Shown here: positions 14,554-23,656 of the stretch, piece by piece | Layout of the letters: each line of letters opens with the position of its first letter | Numbering within the stretch: position 1 is the first letter of the stretch | NCBI RefSeq assembly: GCF_900108585.1 | Contig: NZ_UESZ01000001.1 | Coordinates: 1 to 64,000 of the forward strand | Source of the DNA: Branchiibius hedensis | GTDB lineage: Bacteria > Actinomycetota > Actinomycetes > Actinomycetales > Dermatophilaceae | Length of the DNA stretch: 64,000 nucleotides | Reading direction: 5' to 3' | Made by a program: the position numbers and the translations under genes | Notes under the pieces: model-generated | Databases searched by the model: none | The model's input: only the letters and a program-made list of their open reading frames with translations | What the model was told of the DNA's origin: nothing

Positions 14554-15600
14554 ATGAAGGCGGCCATCCTGGTCGGGCCCCACAAACTCGACGTCCGAGA
14601 GGTTCCCCGACCGCAGATCACCGAGCCCGGCGACGTCCTGCTCAAGGTGGAGAAGACCGCGATCTGCGGCACCGACCTGCACCCCTACGAGGGGCGCATC
14701 GAGCTGGAGTCCGACGTCATCCTCGGGCACGAGTTCCTCGGCACCGTCGTCCAAACCGGTTCTGCTGTGCAGCAGTTCGAGGAAGGCGATCGCGCCGTCG
14801 CGTCGTGCGTCGTCCACTGCGGTCACTGCCGGGCGTGCCGCCGCGGTGATCCTGCGCGGTGCGCCGGATCGCGCATCTTCGGGCTCGGCATCGCCCTCGG
14901 CGGCCTCGATGGCGGCCAAGCAGAGTACGTCGTGGTGCCCAACGCGGACATCGTGATGCGCAAGCTGCCCGATGAGATCCGCTCCAGCGACGAGGACCTC
15001 CTCTTCGCCGGCGACATCATGACCACCGGCTACGAGGCAGTCCGCCGAGCCATCCGCCCCGGTGACGCCGTCGCCGTCGTCGGAGCCGGCCCGGTCGGCC
15101 TGTGCGCCGTGATGGCCGCAGTGGCACTCGGTGCGGAGAAGGTCATCGTCGTCGACATGGTGCCCGAGCGGTTGGCCGAAGCCGCTGGCTTCGGGGCGAT
15201 CCCGGTCAACGCTGCGGAGACCGACCCCTACGACGCCGTCCTGGACCTCACCAACTGGGTCGGTGCGGATGTAGTGGTCGACGCGGTCGGTCACGAGTCG
15301 GCACTGGCGACGGCCTGCAAGATCGTCGCCGCCGGCGGCACCATTTCCATCCCCGGTGTGTACCTCGAAGACTCCATGGAGTTGCCGTACGGCGACCTGT
15401 GGCTTCGCGGGGTGAAGCTGGTCAACGGCGTGGCCAACATCGTGAACTACATGGACGAGGTCATTGCGCTGACGGAGGCCGGCCGACTCGCGCCCGCTCG
15501 GATGATCTCCCACCGCATGCCGCTGTCAGAGGCAGCCGCTGCCTACGAGCTCTTCGAGCAGCGCCAGGCCACCAAGATCCTGCTCGACCCCACCCAGTGA
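14554..15600 (+). CDS. Zinc-dependent alcohol dehydrogenase
   Basis: A 348-residue medium-chain dehydrogenase that oxidises an alcohol to an aldehyde with NAD(P). Catalytic zinc ligands are seen in CGTDLH and GHEFLG (Cys, His-Glu) and the structural zinc in CVVHCGHCRACRRGDPARC. The Rossmann motif is [12 protein letters not shown] (near residue 172). Start ATG 14554 has GGAAGA upstream; ATG 14542 is a less likely alternative. It sits between the SCP2 and aldehyde dehydrogenase genes. Confidence 0.9.
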   Translation: MKAAILVGPHKLDVREVPRPQITEPGDVLLKVEKTAICGTDLHPYEGRIELESDVILGHEFLGTVVQTGSAVQQFEEGDRAVASCVVHCGHCRACRRGDPARCAGSRIFGLGIALGGLDGGQAEYVVVPNADIVMRKLPDEIRSSDEDLLFAGDIMTTGYEAVRRAIRPGDAVAVVGAGPVGLCAVMAAVALGAEKVIVVDMVPERLAEAAGFGAIPVNAAETDPYDAVLDLTNWVGADVVVDAVGHESALATACKIVAAGGTISIPGVYLEDSMELPYGDLWLRGVKLVNGVANIVNYMDEVIALTEAGRLAPARMISHRMPLSEAAAAYELFEQRQATKILLDPTQ

Positions 15601-15613
15601 ACGGGAGCCAGCG

Positions 15614-17146
15614 ATGACTGTCACCGAGACGATCACCCACGTGCCCATGCTGATCGACGGCGTGGACATCTCGGCCGATGAGCGCATCACCGTGATCAAC
15701 CCCAAGAACGGCGAACCGGTCGCCACCATCCCGCGCGGGGATGTATCCCACGTCGATGCGGCCGTGGCCGCGGCCAGACTCAGTTACGAGTCCGGCGTGT
15801 GGGCGAATGCCACGGCCGCGCATCGGATCGAGGTCATCCGACGGCTCGCCCAGTTGGTCGGCGACCACCTCGATGAGTTGGTCGACTTGGAGACCCTGGG
15901 CAACGGAGCGACGGTGCGTCAGGCCACCGGCTTCCACATCGGCTACGTCGCGCCGCACATGGAGTACTTCACCGATCTGGCAACGCGATTCGACTCCGAA
16001 GTGCCCGGCCCGCGCACGAGCTTCCCGAGTCTGGGTCAGGCCAGCGTGCGGCGCGAGCCGATCGGCGTGGTTGCCGTGATCGCTCCGTTCAACTTCCCGC
16101 TGTTGCTCGCGTCGTGGAAGATCGTCCCCGCCCTGCTCACCGGCAACAGCGTGGTCGTCAAACCCGATGAGCGTACGTCGTTGGCGATCCTGCGCTTTGC
16201 GCAACTCGCGCTGGAGGCGGGCCTGCCGGACGGCGTACTCAACGTGGTCACCGGCACGGGGGAGGAGGTCGGCGTACCGCTGGCTTCGCACCCGGACGTC
16301 GGCAAAGTCGGCTTCACCGGCTCGACGGCGGTCGGCAAGCAGATCATGCGGCTGGCGGCAGACACCGTCAAAAGCGTCACCCTGGAACTCGGCGGGAAGT
16401 CCCCAGCGCTGGTGCTCCCCGATGCGGACCTCGATCTCGCCGCCGATGGCCTGTTGTACGGCGGCCTGCTGTATTCGGGTCAGGTCTGCGAGTCGATGAC
16501 CCGGTTGTTGGTGCACGAATCCATCCACGACGAGTTCGTCGACCGGCTCGTCAAGCGGGCATCGACCATCGTCGTGGGCCAGCCGGACGACTGGGACACC
16601 GACCTCGGACCGGTCATCTCGCAGGAGTCGCGCGACCGCATCCTCGACTACATCAACGGCGCAGTCGCCGACGGCGCAACGGTGGCTTTCGGAGGCAAAG
16701 TCCCTGAGGGAGAGGAGTTTTCGCAGGGATTCTGGGTCGAGCCGACCATTCTCACCGACGTACGCCCCGAGATGCGGGTGGCACGGGAGGAGATCTTCGG
16801 GCCGGTGCTGTCGGTGTTGCGGTACTCCACTGTCGAGGAGGCCATCGAGATCGCCAACAACACCGACTACGGGTTGGCGGCCAGCGTGTGGACCTCCGAC
16901 AACGACACCGCGCTGTCGGTGGCTGCCCGAATCCGGGCCGGTTCGGTGTGGATCAACGACGCGCACCAGATCAACGCCGCGGTGCCGTTCGGCGGCTACA
17001 AACAAAGCGGTCTCGGCCGCGAGTTGGGGCCCGACGCCCTCGCCGCGTTCGTCGAGACCAAAGCGATCCATCTGGACCTGTCGGGCCGGCGCGACGCCCG
17101 ACCCTACGACGTCCTGCTCAGCCACGCCGACGAGGAGACCTCATGA
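15614..17146 (+). CDS. Aldehyde dehydrogenase
   Basis: A 510-residue NAD(P)-dependent aldehyde dehydrogenase giving a carboxylic acid. Motifs in order are PFNFPLLLASWK (cofactor domain), FTGSTAVGKQIM (the glycine motif), ELGGKSPALVL with the general-base Glu, SGQVCESMTRLL with the nucleophilic Cys, and EEIFGPVLSVLRY. The gene starts 13 bases after the alcohol dehydrogenase and its stop overlaps the P450 start (ATGA), so the three enzymes are translationally linked. Substrate unknown. Confidence 0.93.
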   Translation: MTVTETITHVPMLIDGVDISADERITVINPKNGEPVATIPRGDVSHVDAAVAAARLSYESGVWANATAAHRIEVIRRLAQLVGDHLDELVDLETLGNGATVRQATGFHIGYVAPHMEYFTDLATRFDSEVPGPRTSFPSLGQASVRREPIGVVAVIAPFNFPLLLASWKIVPALLTGNSVVVKPDERTSLAILRFAQLALEAGLPDGVLNVVTGTGEEVGVPLASHPDVGKVGFTGSTAVGKQIMRLAADTVKSVTLELGGKSPALVLPDADLDLAADGLLYGGLLYSGQVCESMTRLLVHESIHDEFVDRLVKRASTIVVGQPDDWDTDLGPVISQESRDRILDYINGAVADGATVAFGGKVPEGEEFSQGFWVEPTILTDVRPEMRVAREEIFGPVLSVLRYSTVEEAIEIANNTDYGLAASVWTSDNDTALSVAARIRAGSVWINDAHQINAAVPFGGYKQSGLGRELGPDALAAFVETKAIHLDLSGRRDARPYDVLLSHADEETS

Positions 17147-18441
17147 CGATCATCGACGATGAAGCCGAGGTGGAGTTCATCCCGGCGACCAGCGAAGGCA
17201 AACCGGACTACGACGAGATCGATGTCTCGGCGAAAAGCTTCTGGCTGCAGACTTCGGAGGAGCACGAGGAGGTGTATCGCGTTCTGCGCCAGACCCGCCC
17301 GGTCTCCTGGCAGCGCCCGGTCGAAGACGCGGTGACCCCGGACCCGGACGACCCCGGGTACTGGGCGGTCGTCCGGCACGAAGACATCGTGCGGATCAGC
17401 AAGGACAACGAGACCTTCGTGTCGCGGCAAGGAGTGCTCTTCGACCTCCTGCCCGAGGTGTTCCTGGAGATGTCCCAGTCCTTTCTGGCGATGGACGATC
17501 CCAAGCACAGCCGGCTGCGCAGTCTGGTCAGTGCGGCGTTCACGCCCAAGCAGATCCGCAAGATCCAGGCGGACATCGAGAAGCGCGCCGCGTGGGTCGT
17601 CGACCGCATCGTGGGAAAGGGCACCATCGACTTCGTCGCCGAGGTTGCCCAACAACTGCCGATGCACACCTTCTGCGACCTCTTCGGGATTCCGGATGAG
17701 CTGCGCGAAGACGTCCGATCGGCCGCCTCGGATGTCGTGGCGTGGACCGATGCTGAGCTGCTCGGCGATCGGTCCGCGGACGAAGTCCAGGTCGAGGCCT
17801 GTGTCCGGCTGCACGAGATCAGCGAGCAGCTCATCGCCGAGCGTCGCGCCAACCCCACCGATGACCTGCTGACCGCCTTGGTGCAGGCCGAGGTCGACGG
17901 CGAGCAACTGAGCGACTTCGAGATCGGCTCGTTCTTCGTGTTGATGTCGGTCGCCGGGACGGACACCACCACTCAGACCACGAGCTGCGCGACGCTGGCG
18001 CTGACCCAGCATCCGGAGCAAAAGGCCTGGCTGATGGAGGACTTCGACGGGCGGATCGCGGTGGCCCTGGAGGAGTTCCTGCGCTGGGCGTCACCGGTGA
18101 TGACCTTCCGGCGGACCGCCGTGGCCGAGACCACCCTGGGTGGCCAAACCATCCTGCCGGGCGACAAGGTCGTGATGTTCTACCCCTCGGGCAGCTTCGA
18201 TGAGACCGTCTTCGGCGACCCGGGCACGTTCCGCCTGGACCGCAACCCCAACCCGCATCTGGTGTTCGGCGGTGGTGGTGTGCACTACTGCCTCGGCAAC
18301 CAACTGGCCAAGGCGATGTTGACCGCTGTCTTCCGCGAACTGCTCACCAAAGTGCCGGACGGCCGCGCCTACGACCCGGTCTTCATGGACAGCAACTTCA
18401 TGCGCACGATCAAGCGGATGAAGTTCGATGTGAACGGATGA
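17143..18441 (+). CDS. Cytochrome P450
   Basis: A 432-residue soluble bacterial P450. The I-helix oxygen-activation motif is AGTDTTTQTT, the K-helix ExxR is EEFLRW, and the heme loop is FGGGGVHYCLGNQLA with the thiolate Cys. The overall sequence is most like the CYP124/125/142 group, which hydroxylates terminal methyls of branched lipids and sterol side chains; this subfamily call is tentative. The adjacent 3Fe-4S ferredoxin and reductase complete the electron-transfer chain. The start is fixed by ATGA overlap with the aldehyde dehydrogenase. Confidence 0.94.
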   Translation: MTIIDDEAEVEFIPATSEGKPDYDEIDVSAKSFWLQTSEEHEEVYRVLRQTRPVSWQRPVEDAVTPDPDDPGYWAVVRHEDIVRISKDNETFVSRQGVLFDLLPEVFLEMSQSFLAMDDPKHSRLRSLVSAAFTPKQIRKIQADIEKRAAWVVDRIVGKGTIDFVAEVAQQLPMHTFCDLFGIPDELREDVRSAASDVVAWTDAELLGDRSADEVQVEACVRLHEISEQLIAERRANPTDDLLTALVQAEVDGEQLSDFEIGSFFVLMSVAGTDTTTQTTSCATLALTQHPEQKAWLMEDFDGRIAVALEEFLRWASPVMTFRRTAVAETTLGGQTILPGDKVVMFYPSGSFDETVFGDPGTFRLDRNPNPHLVFGGGGVHYCLGNQLAKAMLTAVFRELLTKVPDGRAYDPVFMDSNFMRTIKRMKFDVNG

Positions 18442-18445
18442 TCCG

Positions 18446-18640
18446 ATGCCCCGATTGATTCTGGACCGGAGCCGCTGCACCGGGCTCGGCCTGTGCGAGG
18501 CGTACGCCGAACACGTCTTCGAGATCCAGCAGGACGGCAAGCTCGCCCTGCTCACCGAGCAGATCGACGAACAGGACCTGGACGCCGTACAACAAGCCTG
18601 TGAGTCGTGCCCGACCGAGGCTCTGCGTCTGGAGGCGTGA
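18446..18640 (+). CDS. 3Fe-4S ferredoxin for the P450
   Basis: A 64-residue ferredoxin with the pattern CTGLGLC near the N-terminus and CESCP near the C-terminus. The second Cys of a 4Fe-4S motif is replaced by Gly, as in the 3Fe-4S ferredoxins that serve actinobacterial P450s. It lies four bases after the P450 and one base before the reductase, so it is very likely their redox partner. Confidence 0.9.
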   Translation: MPRLILDRSRCTGLGLCEAYAEHVFEIQQDGKLALLTEQIDEQDLDAVQQACESCPTEALRLEA

Positions 18641-18641
18641 G

Positions 18642-19838
18642 GTGCCTGCCGGGCTCGTGGTCGTGGGCGCCTCACTGGCCGGCTTGCGTGCGGTGGAGGC
18701 GGCGCGCAAGAGCGGGTACGCCGGGCCGATCACCCTGATCGGTGCCGAACCGCACCTGCCCTACGACCGACCGCCGTTGTCCAAAGACGTTCTCGCACAG
18801 GACAAAGAGCCTCCCGACACCACCTTCCGGACGCAGGGTCATCTGCGCGACGAGCTGGGGGTCCGCGTGCTGCTGTCTGCTCCGGCGATCGCGCTCGACC
18901 CGGCCCAGAGGTCGGTGATGCTCGCCGACGGCGAAGTCCCCTACGAGCAGGTGGTCGTTGCGACCGGTGCTGTGCCGCGATCGTTGCCCGGTTACGAGGA
19001 CCATCCGCAGGTGCTGGCACTACGGACCGTTGACGATGCCCACACGTTGCGAGCAGCGATGGCAGCAGGCGCTCGGGTCCTGGTCGTGGGGTGCGGCTTC
19101 ATCGGTTCGGAGGTTGCCTCGGCCCTGATCCGGCACGGCGGTTCCGTGACGATGGTCGAGTTGGCCGACGTGCCGTTGGTGCGAGCGGTCGGCGAGGAGA
19201 CGGGGGCGTACTTCGCGCAGTTGCATCGGGACAACGGAGTGGATCTACGACTCTCGTGCAAGGTGCAGCAGATCACCGAAAGCACTGGGGGACTGGCTGT
19301 TTCGCTGAGCGATGGCAGTTCCGTCGAGGCGGACCTGGTCGTCGTCGGGTTGGGCGCGGTGCCGGCAACCTCCTGGTTGACGTCGTCGGGCATCGGACTG
19401 GAGCTCGATCAGAGCGTGTCAGCGGATGCCGGCCTGCGGACCACCCTGCCTGACGTCTACGCCGCCGGCGACGTCGTGACCTGGGAGAACGGACAGTTCG
19501 GCCGACGGATGCGCTTGGAGCACTGGACCAGTGCCGCGGAGCAGGGTGCGGTCGCGGCCCGTAACGCTGTCGGCGGCCAGGAGCAGTATGAAACGGTGCC
19601 GTACTTCTGGTCTGACCTGCACGGCAAGCGGATCCAGTTCGTCGGCGTCCACGGCACGACCACCACAACGGTGCAGGATGCGGACAGCCGGGTGGTGCTC
19701 TACCACGCAGACGGCACTCTGCTGGGCGCCCTGACGGTGGCTCAGCCTCGGCTGACGATGAAGCTGCGCAAGATCATCGCCGGGGGCGGACCCGTCGCGG
19801 ATGCGCTCGCCCTGCTCAGCGTGGCCGGGCTGCGCTGA
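18642..19838 (+). CDS. FAD-dependent ferredoxin reductase
   Basis: A 398-residue NAD(P)H-ferredoxin reductase of the putidaredoxin-reductase type. FAD Rossmann motif VVVGASLAGLRAVEAAR at the N-terminus, PYDRPPLSK, an NAD(P) motif VVGCGFIGSEVASAL near residue 148, and FAD-contacting DVYAAGDVVTW. The GTG start at 18642 has GGAGG upstream. It passes electrons from NAD(P)H to the upstream ferredoxin and on to the P450. The gene ends convergently with the thiolase gene. Confidence 0.92.
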   Translation: MPAGLVVVGASLAGLRAVEAARKSGYAGPITLIGAEPHLPYDRPPLSKDVLAQDKEPPDTTFRTQGHLRDELGVRVLLSAPAIALDPAQRSVMLADGEVPYEQVVVATGAVPRSLPGYEDHPQVLALRTVDDAHTLRAAMAAGARVLVVGCGFIGSEVASALIRHGGSVTMVELADVPLVRAVGEETGAYFAQLHRDNGVDLRLSCKVQQITESTGGLAVSLSDGSSVEADLVVVGLGAVPATSWLTSSGIGLELDQSVSADAGLRTTLPDVYAAGDVVTWENGQFGRRMRLEHWTSAAEQGAVAARNAVGGQEQYETVPYFWSDLHGKRIQFVGVHGTTTTTVQDADSRVVLYHADGTLLGALTVAQPRLTMKLRKIIAGGGPVADALALLSVAGLR

Positions 19839-19862
19839 CCCGGCCACTCGGCGTACGTCGGA

Positions 19863-21056
19863 TCAGAGCCGCTCGATGATGGTGGCGTTGGCCATTCCGG
19901 CTGCCTCGCACATGGTCTGCAGTCCGTAGCGCCCGCCGGTGGCCTCCAGGTGGTTGACCAGCGTGGCCAGCAGCCGGGTGCCTGAGGAGCCCAACGCATG
20001 GCCGAGCGCGATGGCGCCACCGCGCGCGTTGAGGCGCTCCGGGTGAGCCCCGATCTCCCGCTGCCACGCCAGGGGCACGGGGGCGAAGGCTTCGTTGACT
20101 TCGTAGGCGTCGATGTCATCGATGCCCAGCCCGGCTCGTTTGAGAGCCTGCTGGGTAGCGGGAATGGGCGCGGTGAGCATCATGATCGGATCGTCACCGG
20201 TGACGGCAAACGACACGAATCGCGCCCGCGGGATGAGCCCGAGGCGTTGGGCCACAACGGAATCCATGATCAACGCGGCGGATGCACCATCGGTGAGCGG
20301 CGAAGAGTTGCCCGCGGTGATCGACCATTCGATTTCGGGGAAGCGCGCCGAGAAGTCTGGCGTCTGGAAGGACGGCTTCAAACCTGCAAGTTGCTCAGCG
20401 GTCGTCGACGGGCGCACGGTTTCATCGACGGTGTGCGCGATCGTGGCCCCGTTAGCGTCGGTGACCTGGATCCCCACGACCTCACGGTCGAAGAAACCGC
20501 TCGTGGCGGCGTGCGCAGCGCGTTGGTGGGAGCGGGCCGAGTATTCGTCGAGCTGCTCGCGGTCCAGCTTCCATCGGGACGCAACCAGTTCCGCCGAGAT
20601 TCCCTGGTGGACCAGGCCATCGGGATAGCGCTCATGCACCTGGGGACCTTCGTAGTCCTGGCCCTGCGGTGAGGCGCCCATCGGCACCCGGCTCATGGAC
20701 TCGACACCGCAGGCGATCACCACGTCGTACGCACCGGCCATCACCCCTTGCGCCGCGAAGTGCACCGCTTGCTGGCTTGATCCGCACTGCCGGTTGATGG
20801 TGGTCGCGGGCACGGACTCGGGGAAACCGGCTCCCAGCAGCGCGGATCGCCCGATGTTCATGGCTTGCTCGCCGCTTTGTTGGACGCACCCGGTGATGAC
20901 GTCCTCGACGAGAGCCGGGTCCAGATCGCTGCGCTGGACGAGCGCTTGCAGCACCGTGCTCAACAACACGGTGGGGTGCGTCGCCGAGAGGGCGCCACCG
21001 GGCTTGCCCTTCCCGGACGCCAGGCGGACGACATCGACAAGAACAGCTTCACGCAT
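19863..21056 (-). CDS. Thiolase (acetyl-CoA acyltransferase)
   Basis: A 397-residue thiolase that cleaves 3-ketoacyl-CoA or condenses acetyl-CoA. The nucleophilic Cys is in TINRQCGSSQQAVHFA (near residue 89), the second site is NEAFAPVPLAW, and GGAIALGHALGSSGTRLL carries the catalytic His. The terminal C(x)G motif, usually CGGGG, is here CEAAGMANA. ATG 21056 follows AAGGA. It is divergent from the TetR gene with a CAGTCA-type operator between them. It probably performs the last step of the local beta-oxidation route. Confidence 0.9.
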   Translation of the reverse strand: MREAVLVDVVRLASGKGKPGGALSATHPTVLLSTVLQALVQRSDLDPALVEDVITGCVQQSGEQAMNIGRSALLGAGFPESVPATTINRQCGSSQQAVHFAAQGVMAGAYDVVIACGVESMSRVPMGASPQGQDYEGPQVHERYPDGLVHQGISAELVASRWKLDREQLDEYSARSHQRAAHAATSGFFDREVVGIQVTDANGATIAHTVDETVRPSTTAEQLAGLKPSFQTPDFSARFPEIEWSITAGNSSPLTDGASAALIMDSVVAQRLGLIPRARFVSFAVTGDDPIMMLTAPIPATQQALKRAGLGIDDIDAYEVNEAFAPVPLAWQREIGAHPERLNARGGAIALGHALGSSGTRLLATLVNHLEATGGRYGLQTMCEAAGMANATIIERL

Positions 21057-21090
21057 CGCGATTCCTTGCTTCGGGAGCCTCGCAGCGAGG

Positions 21091-21112
21091 CTACAGTCAG
21101 CACTGACCGTAG
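21091..21112. promoter_or_regulatory. CAGTCA-type operator between thiolase and tetR
   Basis: A 22-bp imperfect palindrome centred on CAGTCA-GCAC-TGACCG (core 21094-21109, flanked by CTA / TAG) in the 144-bp divergent gap. It is placed to control both the thiolase and the TetR gene, as expected for an autoregulated repressor. Confidence 0.7.
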
Positions 21113-21200
21113 CATGCGAGGTGCTGGAGCGGTATGGGTCGCGCACGGGTGGCCCGGCAACTGCGACACTGGGCGCTGCATCGACAGAAAGGCACACGGC

Positions 21201-21830
21201 ATGCCCTCGAAAACTGCCCCGGGTCTCCCGGATGGGCTCGCGTACACCGACTACGCCGCGCGCAGCCGGGCCACCCAGCAGCACATCCTGGACGCGGCGG
21301 TCGAGGCGCTGGTCGAAGCGGGCTACGCCGGTGCCTCGACGCTGGAGATCCAGCGGCGAGCCGGGGTGAGCCGGGGTCGCCTGCTACACCAGTACCCGCA
21401 TCGTGACGCGTTGCTGGTGGCGGCCGTCCAACACATCGCCGCCGCGCGAGTCAGCGCAACAGCGGAGCGGCGTCGCTGGCCCAAGGATGCCGGGCGGCGG
21501 ATCGACGCAGCGGTCGCGGCCATGTGGGGCACGTATCACGAGGGGTACTTCTGGGCGGCCACCGAGCTGTGGTTGGCAGCGCGGTACAACGAGGCGCTGC
21601 GCGAGGCGCTCAAGCCGGGAGAGCAGGCCCTGGGAGCCAGCATCCGGGCGGCGGTCGATGAGATGTTCGGGCCGGAGTTGGCCCAGCACGAGGACTACGT
21701 GGCAACACGGGAACTGCTCAACACCAGCATGCGCGGGGTGGCACTGACCTACGCGTTCGACCCGCACGATCCGGACCGCGACACGCACTTGCCGATGTGG
21801 CGGGGCATGGCCCGGCGGGCTCTGCTGTAG
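21201..21830 (+). CDS. TetR-family regulator
   Basis: A 209-residue repressor. The N-terminal helix-turn-helix is clear: RATQQHILDAAVEALVEAGYAGASTLEIQRRAGVSRGRLLHQYPHRDALLVAAV (residues ~20-75). A helical ligand-binding domain follows. ATG 21201 is chosen from homology of the N-terminus. It lies between two copies of the CAGTCA palindrome and a third copy sits before the LuxR gene, so it probably represses thiolase, itself, the flavoprotein and the LuxR activator. The ligand is likely a CoA thioester or pathway acid (inference). Confidence 0.88.
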   Translation: MPSKTAPGLPDGLAYTDYAARSRATQQHILDAAVEALVEAGYAGASTLEIQRRAGVSRGRLLHQYPHRDALLVAAVQHIAAARVSATAERRRWPKDAGRRIDAAVAAMWGTYHEGYFWAATELWLAARYNEALREALKPGEQALGASIRAAVDEMFGPELAQHEDYVATRELLNTSMRGVALTYAFDPHDPDRDTHLPMWRGMARRALL

Positions 21831-21840
21831 TCGTCAGCTG

Positions 21841-21856
21841 CAGTCAGTTTTGACTG
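21841..21856. promoter_or_regulatory. CAGTCA-N4-TGACTG operator upstream of nitronate monooxygenase
   Basis: A perfect palindrome CAGTCA-GTTT-TGACTG ten bases after the tetR stop and 43 bases before the flavoprotein start. Third member of the local operator set. Confidence 0.65.
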
Positions 21857-21898
21857 TACGCTGCTCATCAAACGCCCCTCTCTTCGAAGGACCTCCGC

Positions 21899-22882
21899 AT
21901 GTCGTTGCCTGCAATCCTCTCCGGTCCGCTGTCCGTGCCGGTGGTCGCCTCGCCGATGTTCATCGCCTCGGGACCGGATCTGGTGGTGGCCGAATGCACC
22001 TCCGGGGTCATCGGCGCGTTTCCGGCGCTGAACGCGCGCCCGGCGAGCCTGTTGGGTGACTGGCTGGATGAGATCACCGACCGTTGCGCGGCGTACCAAG
22101 GGCAGAACCCGGACGCGATCGTCGCGCCGTTCGCGGTGAACCAGATCGTCCATCGCTCCAACGACCGACTGGAGGCCGATATGGCCACCATCGTGGAGCA
22201 CCAGGTGCCGATCGTGATCACCTCACTGGGCGCCCGGCCGGAGATCAACGATGCCGTGCACTCCTACGGCGGCATCGTCTTGCACGACGTCATCAACAAC
22301 GCGTTCGCGCACAAGGCAATCGAGAAGGGCGCGGATGGTCTGATCGCTGTCGCTGCCGGTGCCGGTGGACACGCGGGCACGCTGTCGCCGTTCGCGTTGC
22401 TGTCGGAGATCCGCTCGTGGTTCGACGGGCCGCTGTTGCTGTCGGGAGCGATTGCGCACGGCCGTTCGGTGCTGGCGGCACAGGCTGCCGGTGCCGACTT
22501 CGCCTACGTCGGGTCGGCCTTCCTGTCGACGGTCGAAGCCAACGTGGCCGATGACTACCGTCAGATGGTCGTCAACTCCGGCGCCAGCGACATCGTCTAC
22601 AGCAACTTGTTCACCGGTGTGCACGGCAACTATCTGCGCGGCAGTATCGAGGCGGCCGGTCTTGACCCGGATGATCTGCCCACCTCTGACCCTTCGGCGA
22701 TGAGCTTCGGATCCAGCGGTGGCGACGCGAAGGCGTGGCGGGACATTTGGGGCTCGGGGCAGGGGATCGGGGTCATCGAGCAGTCATCCACCGTGGCGGA
22801 ACTGGTGGCCCGGCTGCGCAGCGAATACCTCACGGCCCGCGACGAATTGACCGCGCGCTGGGTCGCCGAGACCGTCGGCTGA
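21899..22882 (+). CDS. Nitronate monooxygenase / 2-nitropropane dioxygenase family protein
   Basis: A 327-residue FMN-dependent TIM-barrel protein. It shows PVVASPMFIASGPDLVVAEC at the N-terminus, the FMN-binding GADGLIAVAAGAGGHAG, LLLSGAIAHGRSVLAAQAAGADFAYVGSAFL, and the family His region. Members oxidise nitronates or act as NAD(P)H:quinone or enoyl-CoA-related flavoenzymes; in catabolic clusters the true substrate is usually unknown. ATG 21899 follows AAGGA. The CAGTCA operator upstream ties it to the TetR regulon. Confidence 0.85.
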   Translation: MSLPAILSGPLSVPVVASPMFIASGPDLVVAECTSGVIGAFPALNARPASLLGDWLDEITDRCAAYQGQNPDAIVAPFAVNQIVHRSNDRLEADMATIVEHQVPIVITSLGARPEINDAVHSYGGIVLHDVINNAFAHKAIEKGADGLIAVAAGAGGHAGTLSPFALLSEIRSWFDGPLLLSGAIAHGRSVLAAQAAGADFAYVGSAFLSTVEANVADDYRQMVVNSGASDIVYSNLFTGVHGNYLRGSIEAAGLDPDDLPTSDPSAMSFGSSGGDAKAWRDIWGSGQGIGVIEQSSTVAELVARLRSEYLTARDELTARWVAETVG

Positions 22883-23038
22883 GCTAGCCCCTGGGATCGA
22901 TGACGTCGAGTTGCGGGTTGGCCGCGCTGCCCGCCGACCCGATGCTGACCGTCGAGGTACGGCGCGAACCGACGTGATTCGGACCTCGGCCTGGCTCCGA
23001 AGGGTCAACGATCGACCACGCGGTGAAAAACTGGCCTC

Positions 23039-23656
23039 ATGCAGATCGAGGCCGACAAGGTCAGCGTTGATGGACCACACGGCGTACTCCTGGAGCCCAC
23101 CAGTCTGAGCCTTGAATCCGGCGAGGTGACGGTGGTCGCCGGTGTGCCGGGTGCAGGACACACAGCGCTCTCGCTGGTGCTGTCGGGTCGGATGGCCCCG
23201 CATCGGGGCCGGGTGCTGGTGGACGGGCAACCAAACAACAAACGCCTGCGTCGGATCACCGCCCTGGTCGACGTGCCCGAGGTCTGTGATCCCGACGAAG
23301 TGCTGCCGCTCAAGACCGTGGTCGGCGAGGAACTGGCGATCGCCCAGCTGCCCGCCGGGCGCACCGGCGTCACTCACTGGTTGCACGAACACGACGCCGA
23401 CGAGCTGCGCAACACCCGCATCGAGCACCTGTCGGGAGAGTTCCGCATCGAGATGCTCACCGAGATAGCGGCCAGGCGGCCGGGGATCGAGGCGCTGGTG
23501 ATGTGTTGCCCGGATCGGTACGGCACGACGTACGACCAAGCGGTCTCGGTTGCCCAAGCCGCCGCCGCCGAGGGGGTGGCGGTCTGTTTGCAGCTGACCA
23601 GTCCCACGGTCCGCTCCCATGAGGGCCTGATCTGGATCGGCGGGGTGCCGGCATGA
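23039..23656 (+). CDS. Degenerate ABC-type ATPase, partner of YhgE/Pip protein
   Basis: A 205-residue protein with the shape of an ABC nucleotide-binding domain but a damaged active site. The Walker A is GVPGAGHT: the catalytic Lys is replaced by His at residue 41. The signature is LSGEF instead of LSGGQ, and the Walker B region (EALVMCCPDRYG) lacks the Asp-Glu pair. It overlaps the next membrane-protein gene by four bases (ATGA). Such pseudo-ATPases recur beside YhgE/Pip genes in actinobacteria. Inferred role: structural or regulatory partner rather than an ATP hydrolase. Confidence 0.72.
   Translation: MQIEADKVSVDGPHGVLLEPTSLSLESGEVTVVAGVPGAGHTALSLVLSGRMAPHRGRVLVDGQPNNKRLRRITALVDVPEVCDPDEVLPLKTVVGEELAIAQLPAGRTGVTHWLHEHDADELRNTRIEHLSGEFRIEMLTEIAARRPGIEALVMCCPDRYGTTYDQAVSVAQAAAAEGVAVCLQLTSPTVRSHEGLIWIGGVPA

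Noticed and set aside
15461-17125. Minus-strand 554-codon open frame opposite the aldehyde dehydrogenase
   Set aside because: Antisense shadow; no motif and no ribosome site.
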